A stretch of DNA of 64,000 nucleotides, from the NCBI GenBank assembly GCA_964572855.1, contig CAZNGF010000005.1, forward strand, positions 1-64,000, in the 5' to 3' direction. Position numbers and translations under genes: made by a program. Shown here in pieces: positions 40,627-49,333 of this stretch; within the stretch, counting starts at the first letter, position 1; every line of letters begins with the position of its first letter. This DNA comes from CAZNGF01 sp964572855. GTDB lineage: Bacteria; Bipolaricaulota; Bipolaricaulia; RBG-16-55-9; JAJCYT01. Below the pieces are notes generated by a model. It was not told the DNA's origin. It ran no database searches and saw only the letters and a program-made list of their open reading frames with translations.

Positions 40627-41775
40627 ATGAAACCACCCGTCTGCCGTGCCCGAGTCGAGCAATGCGTGGGGCTGTTGGTTTGCTTGTTCCTCGTGGCATC
40701 GAGCCTCCCAGCCCACGCCGTCACCGTATCGCTCTGCGATTATACGCCGCCGCAAAGCCGCTTCATCGACCTGCAGGCCGTGGGCGACTTCCAGTTCGAA
40801 ACGGGCGCCGGACGCAAGACCCCTGTCTACGACGGCCAGCTCCGCGTGGACGGGGTCTACCTGTCCGACACGCAGACCGCCGGCGTCTCGATCGAGGGCA
40901 ACCTGCAGTTCGACCTCGGGGATCAAAGCCTGAACGAGGTCCGCCTCGCCCCCAGCTACAGGGTGTTCGTGCCGGGCAACGACGTGTTCGCCTTCCTGGG
41001 CATGGACGTCAAAGAACCGCTCCGGCCCGAGGGGCTCGCGTTCCAGGACAGCTCGGTCCTCTTCGGACTGGGCTACGGGCGCTTCCGCGAGGTTACCCCG
41101 CTGGCGCAGGCGCTGCAGGTGCAGAGCCAGTTGCTCCGCCTCGGCAAGCTTCTCGAGCCGCTCCCCGACGTCAGTATCAACCACCTGGCCGACCTCATCA
41201 GCCGACACGACAGCTCCCAGCCGCTCACCACGCTCATGAGCGACATCGCGACCACGCTGAGCGACTCGGGCTGGATCGTGGGCGATCCGCTGGGCGCGCC
41301 CAGCTTGCTGGCCATTGAGGGTATCCTGATGGACAACGCCAACTCCAAGTTCTGCGGCTGGGAAACCCAGCTCGCCTTCGACCTCGGGATCGACTCCGGC
41401 ACCCAGGGGATGCCCGTGCTCGACTTCCGCTACTCGCTCGCCTTCCGCTATGCCTTGCCCCCCACGCCCCGCTCGCAGTTCGTGCTCAACACGCGCTGGG
41501 CCTTCACCCAGGACCTGTTCCGCACCTTCTTCCTGAACGCGACCGCCAGCTATACCTACGAGCTAAGTGACTTCATCAGCATCTCGACCCGGTACGCGTT
41601 CTCGCGCAGCAGCACGCGCGCGGTCACCCCGCTCGACGTGCAGACGCTCAACCTCAGCTTCGGCTTCGAGCGGTCCGCCTGGAGCCTCATGCTGGACCTC
41701 GAGTTCGGGCGCAGCACGGGCGCGTCCGACTGGAGCCGCTCGCTCGAACTCAACGGTGGCTATGAGTTCTTCTAG
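40627..41775 (+). CDS. Putative outer-membrane beta-barrel protein
   Basis: 382 residues. Signal peptide VEQCVGLLVCLFLVASSLPA cleaved near AHA/VTV. The mature protein has alternating amphipathic strands (FIDLQAVGDFQFETGA, VSIEGNLQFDLGDQSLNEVR, FRYSLAFRYALPPTPRSQFV, FFLNATASYTYELSDFISIS) and ends GGYEFF, the terminal aromatic signal recognised by BamA. A central helical insert (about residues 155-225) separates the two strand sets. No family recognised. Overlaps the next exported-protein gene by 14 bp. Confidence 0.7.
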   Translation: MKPPVCRARVEQCVGLLVCLFLVASSLPAHAVTVSLCDYTPPQSRFIDLQAVGDFQFETGAGRKTPVYDGQLRVDGVYLSDTQTAGVSIEGNLQFDLGDQSLNEVRLAPSYRVFVPGNDVFAFLGMDVKEPLRPEGLAFQDSSVLFGLGYGRFREVTPLAQALQVQSQLLRLGKLLEPLPDVSINHLADLISRHDSSQPLTTLMSDIATTLSDSGWIVGDPLGAPSLLAIEGILMDNANSKFCGWETQLAFDLGIDSGTQGMPVLDFRYSLAFRYALPPTPRSQFVLNTRWAFTQDLFRTFFLNATASYTYELSDFISISTRYAFSRSSTRAVTPLDVQTLNLSFGFERSAWSLMLDLEFGRSTGASDWSRSLELNGGYEFF

Positions 41776-42331
41776 GGCGCCCGCCTGGCGGCGTCTCACG
41801 GCCGCCCTGTGCGTGGCGCTTTGTCTGCTGACGGGGGTCTCCGCCGCTGGCACAGCCCAGGAACAGAACCCAGACGCCTCGCCCGAGGACTTCGTGTTGA
41901 TCGAACTCTTGCTCAGCATGCAGGGGGCCGTGATCAGCTCGCGCTTCGCGGTCTTCGCCACCGGCGAGGTCCTCGACGCCCTCTCCCCGTGCGCCGCGCT
42001 GCCGGAAGAGGACGTCTCGGCCTGCGAGTTCGCGCAGTCTTTGCGCCAAACCTGCATCGGCAGCGCCTGGGGTTTCCCGCTGGGGGCGACCCTTGGCATC
42101 GGGCTGGCGGGCGCGCTCTTCGACGTGCCCGGCAGCATCCTGGGCGCGGCCATCGGCAGCGTGGTGGGCGAGCTGATCGGCCTGCCCCAGTGCAGCTTCA
42201 TCCGCAACCTCTTCGGCACGACCCCGCTCCTGCTCCCCCCGCAGGGGTCGGACCTCTCGCTCGTGTTCAACCCCGTGATCCTCTCCGCGTTGGGCGCGAC
42301 GCTCGGCTACAACGTCGGCCTGCTCATGTGA
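41762..42331 (+). CDS. Exported glycine-zipper-type protein, unknown function
   Basis: 189 residues. Signal peptide (RRLTAALCVALCLLTGVSAA), a helical region (EDFVLIELLLSMQGAVISSR), two cysteine pairs that could form disulfides (SPCAALPEEDVSACEFAQSLRQTC) and glycine-rich hydrophobic segments (WGFPLGATLGIGLAGALFDV, ILGAAIGSVVGELIG) near the end. Looks like a membrane-inserted periplasmic or outer-membrane partner of the preceding barrel protein. No family recognised. Confidence 0.65.
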   Translation: MSSSRAPAWRRLTAALCVALCLLTGVSAAGTAQEQNPDASPEDFVLIELLLSMQGAVISSRFAVFATGEVLDALSPCAALPEEDVSACEFAQSLRQTCIGSAWGFPLGATLGIGLAGALFDVPGSILGAAIGSVVGELIGLPQCSFIRNLFGTTPLLLPPQGSDLSLVFNPVILSALGATLGYNVGLLM

Positions 42332-42372
42332 GGGACGGGCCCCGCGCGACTCGGCAATGTGACGAATCGATC

Positions 42373-42402
42373 TTGACGCCGTGCGCGAACCGCCCTTATA
42401 CT
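42373..42402 (+). promoter_or_regulatory. Promoter of the alpha/beta hydrolase gene
   Basis: TTGACG (42373-42378), 18 bp, TATACT (42397-42402), 22 bp before the ATG at 42425. Confidence 0.75.
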
Positions 42403-42424
42403 TGAGCAACCTAAGGTTGGGGTT

Positions 42425-43204
42425 ATGGAAAACATGCTGGAAACGGAACACCTTCTCACGGTCCCGGGCGATTTCCTACAGGCGGGGGAGGACGGACCCA
42501 ACGTCCTCTTTCTGCACGGCTTGTTTGGAGACCCGAACAACTGGCGGGTCAGCCTCGATCGGCTCGCCCCGACCTATCGCGCTTGGGCGCTCAAGTTCCC
42601 CTTTTTCTCCGAGGCCGATCTGAACAACGTGCGCGCGCTCACCGACTACACGCTCCGTTTCCTCGACCAAAGCGGCATCGAGCGGCTCAGTCTCTGCGGC
42701 AACTCGCTCGGCGGCCAGGTGGCCCTCGACCTTTACCTGCGCGCTCCGGAGCGCGTTTCGGCGCTCGTGCTCACCGGCAGCTCCGGTCTCTGGGAGACCC
42801 AGCCCAACGGCAACCTCCCCAAAGCCACCCGTGAGTTCGTGCGCGAGCAGGCACGGCGCATCTTCTACGACCCCAGCTTCGTGGACGACGAGCTCGTCGA
42901 GCTCGTTTATGCAAAGGTGTTGGATCGCTCCTTTGCGCGCATGCTGCTGCGGCTGGCCAAGGACGCCCAGCGCTACACGCTGGTGGATCAACTCAAACAC
43001 ATCGCCGCGCCGACGCTGCTGGTCTGGGGCCGCGAGGACCAGATCACCCCGCCCTCGGTCGCCGAGCTGTTCCATCGCGAGCTCCCAAGCTCGGAGCTCG
43101 TGTTCTTCGACCGCTGCGGCCATGCGCCCCCGCTGGAACACCCGGACCGCTTTGCCAACGAGCTGCGCAGATTCCTGGACGGGGCGCTCAAGGGCCGCCT
43201 ATAG
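42425..43204 (+). CDS. Alpha/beta hydrolase
   Basis: 259 residues. Oxyanion region VLFLHGLFGDPNNWR, nucleophile elbow LCGNSLGGQVALDLYL (Ser in GNSLG), catalytic His in FDRCGHAPPLEHPDRFANEL and an acid in WGREDQITPP. Substrate unknown; esterase or C-C hydrolase is possible. Its last 6 bp overlap the convergent sigma factor gene. Confidence 0.9.
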   Translation: MENMLETEHLLTVPGDFLQAGEDGPNVLFLHGLFGDPNNWRVSLDRLAPTYRAWALKFPFFSEADLNNVRALTDYTLRFLDQSGIERLSLCGNSLGGQVALDLYLRAPERVSALVLTGSSGLWETQPNGNLPKATREFVREQARRIFYDPSFVDDELVELVYAKVLDRSFARMLLRLAKDAQRYTLVDQLKHIAAPTLLVWGREDQITPPSVAELFHRELPSSELVFFDRCGHAPPLEHPDRFANELRRFLDGALKGRL

Positions 43205-44116
43205 GCGGCTCAGGAAACGCGCGATTTGCGCCAGCCGTCGGGACTTTCGCAACTTGGTCAAGGCCTGTTGCTCCAGTTGACGCGCCCGCTCGCGGCTCAT
43301 CCCCAACAGGTCGCCCACCGAAGCCAGCGTGTGCGCGGCGCCGTCGGTCAAACCGTAACGAAGCCGAAACACTTCGTTCTGTCTCGGGCTGAGCACGGCC
43401 ATCTCCTCCTGCAGGGCCTCCCACCAGATGGATCGGAGCGCGTCCTCTTCGGGCGAGATCAGCGTCTCGTCGCTCAAAAACTCCTCGATGTCGCGCCCGT
43501 CGGCTTCCTCCCCCGTCCCCCCTTCCAGCGAAACCGTCCCCTGCAACGCCGCTTTGACCTGGTTCAAACGCTCGGCCGACACCCCCAGGGCCTCGGCCAC
43601 CTCCTGCTCGCTGGGCGGCGTCCCCGTCTCGTCCAGCAGCCGGCGCTCCGTCGCCTCGATGCGCTGACCGAGCTGTAACACGCTGACCGGGAGGCGAATC
43701 GTCCGCCCCTCCCGGGCAAGCGCCCGGCGCATCGCGTGCTGGATCCACCACGTTGCATACGTGCTGAACCGATAGCCCTTCTCGGGGTCGAATCGCTCCA
43801 CCGCGCGCAGCAAACCCAGACTTCCCTCCTGGATCAAATCGAGCGTCCCGAGGCTGCCGCGTGGGGCGTATTCGCGCCCCACGTAGACCACCAAGCGCAA
43901 GTTGCAGAGCACCAGGCGCTCTTGCGCGGCCCGATCGCCCTGCTGGGCGGCGCGAGCGAGCGAGCGCTCTTCTTCAGCGTCGAGCAGCGGGTAGCGCCCG
44001 ATATCTCGTAAGTAGGCGCCCATCAGGTCGACTGAAGGGGGGTCGTATGCCGACGAGCCGCGCGGGGGCTTCGACGCGCCATTGCCCGGCCCGCCACCGT
44101 TGCTAATTTGATCCAT
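43199..44116 (-). CDS. Group 2 sigma-70 family sigma factor
   Basis: 305 residues from ATG 44116 behind AGGTGA. Region 1.2 (DLMGAYLRDIGRYPLLDAEE), region 2 (NLRLVVYVGREYAPRGSLGTLDLIQEGSLGLLRAVERFD, YRFSTYATWWIQHAMRRALA), region 3 (TIRLPVSVLQLGQRIEATER) and region 4 (LSPRQNEVFRLRYGLTDGAA, SVGDLLGMSRERARQLEQQAL). It lacks the long 1.1 and NCR parts of RpoD, and region 2.1 starts NLRLV, so it is an alternative primary-like factor (RpoS/SigB-type group 2). Downstream of mutS by 46 bp. Confidence 0.93.
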   Translation of the reverse strand: MDQISNGGGPGNGASKPPRGSSAYDPPSVDLMGAYLRDIGRYPLLDAEEERSLARAAQQGDRAAQERLVLCNLRLVVYVGREYAPRGSLGTLDLIQEGSLGLLRAVERFDPEKGYRFSTYATWWIQHAMRRALAREGRTIRLPVSVLQLGQRIEATERRLLDETGTPPSEQEVAEALGVSAERLNQVKAALQGTVSLEGGTGEEADGRDIEEFLSDETLISPEEDALRSIWWEALQEEMAVLSPRQNEVFRLRYGLTDGAAHTLASVGDLLGMSRERARQLEQQALTKLRKSRRLAQIARFLSRL

Positions 44117-44162
44117 GCGTTCACCTGGGACGAGTGTACCGGGGCGCGGGAGCGGCACCAAG

Positions 44163-46721
44163 TCAGACGTCGTCGAGTTGCGCCTTGAGTTCTGAAAGCC
44201 GAGAAAGCGCCTCCATCGGCGTGAGCTGGTTGACGTCCAGCGCGCGTAACGACTGCAGGACCGGATGGTCCTCCTGAGTAAACAGCGCTAGCTGGCGCGC
44301 AAAACGCGGCCCGTGCGAGCTGGTTCCGTCCATGCCCTCCAGAGGCCGCGTCGCCAGGATGCGTTCCAGGAGCGCTTCCGCCTCCCTCGTCACGCGCTCG
44401 GGCAAGCCGGCAAGGCGGGCCACGTGGACGCCGTAAGAACCTTCCGCTGCACCCGGCGCCACGCGATGCATGAACACCACCTCGCCGCCCTGCTCTTTGA
44501 CGCGCACGTGCAGGTTCACCACGCCGGCCAATTGGTCGGCCAATTGTGTCAGTTCGTGATAGTGCGTCGCAAACAGCGTCATGGGCCGCGTTTCTTTCAC
44601 CAGGTACTCCGCAACCGCCCAAGCGATCGAGACGCCGTCGAACGTGCTCGTGCCGCGCCCCATCTCGTCCAGCAACACCAGGCTCCGTTCCGTGGCGTGG
44701 TTGAGGATGTTGGCCGTCTCCAGCATCTCGACCATGAAGGTCGAATACCCTCCGGCCAGCATATCCGAAGCGCCCACGCGCGTGAACACCTGGTCGAACA
44801 CCGGCAGTCTCGCCTGTTTCGCCGGCACGAACGACCCCATCTGCGCCATGAGCGCGATCAGCGCCACCTGCCGCAAATAGGTCGACTTCCCGCTCATGTT
44901 CGGCCCGGTCAACACCACCAGGCGATCGCTCCGGTCGAGCGAAAGGTCGTTGGGGACGAACGACTGACCCTGAACCAACGTCTCCACCACCGGATGCCGC
45001 CCCTCGACGATCTCCACCCCGGGCTCGCTGCACAACTCGGGGCGCACGTAATCCCGGCGCTGCGCCACCTCGGCCAGGGCCGCGTAGGCGTCGAGCTCGG
45101 CCACCGCCCGTGCCAGCGCCTGCAGGGCCTGCGTGCTTTGGGCGACCTGCTGTCGCACCTGTACGAACAGCTCGTATTCCAGCTCGCGGGATCGCTCTTG
45201 AGCCGCCAGACTCTTTTCCTCCAATTCCTTCAGCTCCGGTGTGATGTAGCGCTCCGCGTTCGTCAGCGTCTGCTTGCGGTGGTAGTGGGGCGGCACCCGT
45301 TGGCTCTGTGCCTTCGACACCTCCAGGAAGTACCCGAAGACCGAGTTGTACCCCACCTTGAGGCTGCCGATCCCCGTAAGCTCACGTTCTTGCGCTTCCA
45401 GCGCCAGGATTCGATCGCGGGCTTCGGCCTCCTGCGCGCTCAGCTTGCCCAGTTCGGGGTGGTAGTCCGGGCGGATCACGCCGCCGTCTTTCAGCGCAAA
45501 CGGGGCGTCCTCGCGCAACGCGCCTCCCAGTAGCTCGGCCACCTCCTTGAGCGCCTCGGACGCCAGCGTGTCCACGATACGGCGCGCCGCATCGTGCGGG
45601 GAGGCGCCCAGCAACTCCTTGGCCTTGAGCCAGAGGTCGGGGAGTTGGGCCAGCGACTGCTGCAGCGCCAACAAATCGCGCGGGCTCGCCCGGCCCGCCC
45701 CCAGCCGCCCCACCAGCCGCTCGACGTCGTGGACCTCTTTCAACGTCTCCCGTAGCTCGCCACGCAACAGCCCCGCGCCCGACAGTGTCTCCACCAGGTC
45801 CAAGCGTGCCCCGATCTCATCGCGATCGGTCAGCGGGTTCAACAAACGGTGCCGCAGCAGGCGTTGCCCCATCCCCGTGACCGCGACGTTCAGCACGCCC
45901 AACAGCGTGGCCCGCGTCCCGCCGTCGCGCAGCTCGCGCACGAGTTCCAGGTTCCGCACCGTAAACGGATCCAGCCTCAGCCGCTTCCCGGCAGCGTAGG
46001 CGGCCGGCAGGCGCAAGTGCCCCAGCGAGCGCTGCGTCGCCTTCAGGTAGGAGAACAGTCCGCCCGCCGCCCGGCACTCACCCTCCGCCAATCCCTCCAC
46101 GCCCCCCATCTCGAAGTGGGCCGTCAGGGAAGCGCTTGAGAACGCGTCCTGGGGCCACCGGGTCTCCGAGGCACGCTCCAGGTGGGCCGGCAGCTGAAGC
46201 GCCAGGTCCGACGGCAGCAGCAACTCGCTGGGCGAGAGCCTTCCCAACTCGGCCCAAAGCGCCTCCTCCGTGGGCACGCTCGTCGCCTTAAACTCCCCCG
46301 TGGAGGCGTCGCAAACCGCGAGCGCCCAGCCGCTGGCGTCCCGGACCACGGCGGCCAGATAGTTCTGCTTGCCCGGCTCCAGCGCGTCCGCCTCCAACAC
46401 GGTCCCCGGCGTCACCACGCGTGTGACCTCGCGGGCTACCATCCCCTTCGCATCTTTCGTGCTTTGGACCTGATCGCAGACCGCCACCTTGTGTCCCCGC
46501 TTCAGCAACCGGTTGATGTAGGTGTCGACCTTCTTGATGGGCACCCCCGCCATCGGCGTCTCGTCCCGCTTTGTCAGCACGATGTCCAACTCGCGGGCGG
46601 CCAATTCGGCGTCCTCGAAAAACGTCTCGTAGAAGTCTCCGAGCTGGAAGAACAAGATCGCGTCCGGATACGCGTCTTTGGTCTCCAGGTACTGCTGCAT
46701 CATCGGGGTCAGTTTGCTCAT
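44163..46721 (-). CDS. mutS: DNA mismatch repair protein MutS
   Basis: 852 residues. Mismatch-recognition motif ILFFQLGDFYETFFEDAELA (Phe-x-Glu within DFYET), LTKRDETPMAGVPIKK, the long clamp, and the ABC ATPase: Walker A TGPNMSGKSTYLRQVALIAL, DMLAGGYSTFMVEMLETANI, SLVLLDEMGRGTSTFDG and LFATHYHELTQL. Full-length MutS1. The ATG at 46721 is preceded by GGTGAG; a GTG 9 bp earlier is an alternative. Confidence 0.97.
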   Translation of the reverse strand: MSKLTPMMQQYLETKDAYPDAILFFQLGDFYETFFEDAELAARELDIVLTKRDETPMAGVPIKKVDTYINRLLKRGHKVAVCDQVQSTKDAKGMVAREVTRVVTPGTVLEADALEPGKQNYLAAVVRDASGWALAVCDASTGEFKATSVPTEEALWAELGRLSPSELLLPSDLALQLPAHLERASETRWPQDAFSSASLTAHFEMGGVEGLAEGECRAAGGLFSYLKATQRSLGHLRLPAAYAAGKRLRLDPFTVRNLELVRELRDGGTRATLLGVLNVAVTGMGQRLLRHRLLNPLTDRDEIGARLDLVETLSGAGLLRGELRETLKEVHDVERLVGRLGAGRASPRDLLALQQSLAQLPDLWLKAKELLGASPHDAARRIVDTLASEALKEVAELLGGALREDAPFALKDGGVIRPDYHPELGKLSAQEAEARDRILALEAQERELTGIGSLKVGYNSVFGYFLEVSKAQSQRVPPHYHRKQTLTNAERYITPELKELEEKSLAAQERSRELEYELFVQVRQQVAQSTQALQALARAVAELDAYAALAEVAQRRDYVRPELCSEPGVEIVEGRHPVVETLVQGQSFVPNDLSLDRSDRLVVLTGPNMSGKSTYLRQVALIALMAQMGSFVPAKQARLPVFDQVFTRVGASDMLAGGYSTFMVEMLETANILNHATERSLVLLDEMGRGTSTFDGVSIAWAVAEYLVKETRPMTLFATHYHELTQLADQLAGVVNLHVRVKEQGGEVVFMHRVAPGAAEGSYGVHVARLAGLPERVTREAEALLERILATRPLEGMDGTSSHGPRFARQLALFTQEDHPVLQSLRALDVNQLTPMEALSRLSELKAQLDDV

Positions 46722-46810
46722 GGTGCTCACCGTTTGTGGGGAATAATCCAGACGGTTGGCGGTTGCGCTCAGTCTACTTCAGCTGCGGAACTCGTGCAAA
46801 GCCGCCGCCC

Positions 46811-46839
46811 TTGATCCTAGGCGTCCAAAACCGTACAAC
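46811..46839 (+). promoter_or_regulatory. Promoter of the M42 peptidase gene
   Basis: TTGATC (46811-46816), 17 bp, TACAAC (46834-46839), ending 24 bp before the ATG at 46864. Confidence 0.65.
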
Positions 46840-46863
46840 CTGTTCCGTACAGGGGAGGTCACC

Positions 46864-47901
46864 ATGCTCAATCTCGATTTACTAAAAAAACTTACCGAAG
46901 CTCAGGGCGTGCCGAGCCGCGAGGAACGCGTCCGTAAGCTCGTCCGTGCCCAGCTTGAATCTCTCACGGACGAGCAGCACGTCGACGCGCTCGGGAATGT
47001 GATCGCGCGCCGGCGCGGCAACGGCCCCAAAGTCATGCTCGCCGCCCACATGGATGAGATCGGCTTCCTCGTCCGCCACGTGGACGAGAGGGGATTTCTC
47101 CGCCTCGAACCCGTCGGCGGTTTCGACCCCAAGACCTTGGTCGCCCAACGCGTCATCGTCCACACCGAAGGCAATGACCTGCCGGGGCTGGTGGGGACCA
47201 AACCGGTCCACGCCCTTACGGACGAGGAGCGCAAAAAACCCCTCGAACTCAAACACCTGTTCGTCGACCTCGGTCTCCCCGGGGAGCGGGTTAAAGCCCA
47301 GGTCGACCTCGGCGACTTTGTCACCCTCGAGCAACGCTTCAAGCGAATCGGGGACCTCGTAAGTTGTAAGGCGCTCGACGATCGCGTGGGTCTCTTTGTC
47401 ATGCTGGAAGCTATGCGGAAATGCCGCGGGACAAACGCGGACGTCTACGCCGTCGCCACCGTTCAGGAGGAGGTCGGACTCCGCGGGGCGCACACCTCCG
47501 CTTTCGGCGTCGCACCCGATATCGGCGTTGCGCTCGACGTCACCGTCGCGGCCGACGTGCCGGGTTCGTCCGAGGATGAATACGTCACCCGCCTCGGCCA
47601 GGGCGCGGCCATCAAGGTTAAGGACGGCTCACACATCTCGCACCCCGGTCTCGTCAGGGCATTCCGCCGACTCGCGCGGGAAGCCGAAATTCCCCACCAA
47701 CTGGAATTGCTCCCCAAGGGGGGTACCGACGCAGCCGGCCTGCAACTCGCCCGCGACGGCGCGGCCGCCATCACGCTATCCATTCCGACGCGTTACCTGC
47801 ACTCCGTGGTCGAAGCGTCGCACGTCCGGGACATCGAAGCCTGTATCGATCTGCTCGCACGCTTCCTCGAGGCCGCCGACCAGCTCGATCTCACCCTCTA
47901 A
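46864..47901 (+). CDS. M42 family metallo-aminopeptidase
   Basis: 345 residues with the M42 dinuclear metal site: MLAAHMDEIGFLVRHVDERG (HxD), VSCKALDDRVGLFVMLEAMR (bridging Asp), VATVQEEVGLRGAHTSAFGV (catalytic EE) and ALDVTVAADVPG, with a final His in IPTRYLHSVVEASHVRD. Forms tetrahedral (TET) aminopeptidases that degrade peptides, or deblocking peptidases. GGGGAGG precedes the ATG. Overlaps pheA convergently by 4 bp. Confidence 0.93.
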   Translation: MLNLDLLKKLTEAQGVPSREERVRKLVRAQLESLTDEQHVDALGNVIARRRGNGPKVMLAAHMDEIGFLVRHVDERGFLRLEPVGGFDPKTLVAQRVIVHTEGNDLPGLVGTKPVHALTDEERKKPLELKHLFVDLGLPGERVKAQVDLGDFVTLEQRFKRIGDLVSCKALDDRVGLFVMLEAMRKCRGTNADVYAVATVQEEVGLRGAHTSAFGVAPDIGVALDVTVAADVPGSSEDEYVTRLGQGAAIKVKDGSHISHPGLVRAFRRLAREAEIPHQLELLPKGGTDAAGLQLARDGAAAITLSIPTRYLHSVVEASHVRDIEACIDLLARFLEAADQLDLTL

Positions 47902-48734
47902 CCGGGCACTTCGGCGCGCGGGTAGCTCCCCAGTACGTGCCATCGGACCGCGAAAAAGCCCAGTTCACGCAGCGCGTTGTCCAACGCCGGCTCGTCCCGA
48001 TGCCCCTCACACTCCAGGTAGAACCGATAGCGCCCAATCCCGGTCCGAGCGGGCCGGGACTCCAATTTAGTCAAATTCACCCCGTTGGTCGCAAAGCCGC
48101 CTAGCGACTTGTAGAGCGCACCGGGCAGGTCGCGCGTCTCGAACCACACCGTCGTCTTCCAATCGGGTGTCCCGCCTTCCGCGCTCTCGCGCGCGATGAC
48201 GAGAAAACGCGTCGTGTTGTGCCGAAAAGATTGTAGGTCGGCGCGCAAGACCTTCAATCCATAGCGTTGCCCAGCCCACTCGCTCGCGATTGCGGCCACT
48301 GAGGGGTCCGCACGCTCTGCGACCTCCTGAGCCGCGCCGGCTGTGTCGTAGCTCGGCCTCGCCTCGATGCCCTGCTCCTCCAGGAAGCGTGCGCATTGCC
48401 CCAACGCTTGCGGGTGGGATATCGCAACCTTCACCGCCTGCAGCGTCGCCTCGCCCGTGCCCAACAGGCAGTGGCTCACCTTCAAATACGTCTCACCAAC
48501 CACCCGCACCTCGGGGGGCATATCCATCAGCAAATCGATCGCCTCGCTCACGCTGCCGGCGACCGAGTTCTCCACAGGCACGATCCCCGCGCGTGCCTCG
48601 CCTACCGACACGCGATCGAACACGTCCCGAAAACGCCGCACCCCCGTGCGCGGGGACTCCGGCCCGAAGTAAGCCGCCAACGCCTGCTCGCTGTAAGCCC
48701 CAACCTCTCCCTGGAACGCGACCGCCTTCGTCAT
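47898..48734 (-). CDS. pheA: Prephenate dehydratase
   Basis: 278 residues, monofunctional. Catalytic domain MTKAVAFQGEVGAYSEQALA, AGIVPVENSVAGSVSEAID, SHPQALGQCARFL, FRHNTTRFLVIA (the TRF motif). The ACT regulatory domain has LPGALYKSLGGFATNGVNLT and LESRPARTGIGRYRFYLECE (ESRP, the Phe-binding signature). Last committed step to phenylpyruvate; feedback inhibition by Phe is expected. ATGA overlap with tsaC. Confidence 0.95.
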   Translation of the reverse strand: MTKAVAFQGEVGAYSEQALAAYFGPESPRTGVRRFRDVFDRVSVGEARAGIVPVENSVAGSVSEAIDLLMDMPPEVRVVGETYLKVSHCLLGTGEATLQAVKVAISHPQALGQCARFLEEQGIEARPSYDTAGAAQEVAERADPSVAAIASEWAGQRYGLKVLRADLQSFRHNTTRFLVIARESAEGGTPDWKTTVWFETRDLPGALYKSLGGFATNGVNLTKLESRPARTGIGRYRFYLECEGHRDEPALDNALRELGFFAVRWHVLGSYPRAEVPG

Positions 48735-49333
48735 CCGACGCACCCGGAATCGGGAAGGGTCCCCCGTAGCACAACCGGCGGGTTCACACACAGGTCCACC
48801 ACCGATGAGGCCATCCCGGCGATTCCCGCGCTCCCCCTGACAAACAGATCGACCTCCTCGCCGAACGCGCGCGCGATCTCCCCCAAATCGTTCATCGGCG
48901 GGTCACCGCGCCGGTTCACGCTTGTCCCCAACAGGGCTCCAAACGCATCGTACACGCGTACAAAATCCGGACTCGCCGGCACGCGCAAGCCCAATTTGCC
49001 CTCGAAACACGCGTCAGGTGGAGCCAGCGGCCCCGCAGGCAACAACACGGTAACCGGCCCCGGAAGCCAGCGCGCAACCAAGCGTTCCTGCCACACGGAC
49101 AGCCTCCCGACCAACGCCAACCCGTCCGCCAGCGACCCAACGTGCAAACTGAAGGGTTCGGGGCGCAAACGACCCTTTAACTCGCGCAAACGGCCGATGG
49201 CTTTTTCGTCAGCCGCCCGACATCCAAGCCCATACACCGTGTCCGTCGGGAACACCAACACCCCCACCTTCGCCAAACGGCCGCCCGGCAACCCGGGCAG
49301 CGCCCTCACATCGATCGAATCAGCTTGCCTCAC
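48731..49333 (-). CDS. Threonylcarbamoyl-AMP synthase (TsaC/Sua5/YrdC)
   Basis: 200 residues from a GTG at 49333 that overlaps the sucD stop. GVLVFPTDTVYGLGCRAADE, the substrate-binding KGRLRPEPFSLHV and LPGPVTVLLPAG are typical; the C-terminal site reads GTSVNRRGDPP where most have SANxSG. Produces TC-AMP for the t6A modification of tRNAs. No Sua5 C-terminal domain. Confidence 0.88.
   Translation of the reverse strand: MRQADSIDVRALPGLPGGRLAKVGVLVFPTDTVYGLGCRAADEKAIGRLRELKGRLRPEPFSLHVGSLADGLALVGRLSVWQERLVARWLPGPVTVLLPAGPLAPPDACFEGKLGLRVPASPDFVRVYDAFGALLGTSVNRRGDPPMNDLGEIARAFGEEVDLFVRGSAGIAGMASSVVDLCVNPPVVLRGTLPDSGCVG

Noticed and set aside
42900..43204. Possible frameshift because the hydrolase and sigma genes overlap
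   Set aside because: Both proteins are intact to their expected C-termini; the 6-bp overlap is just convergent packing.
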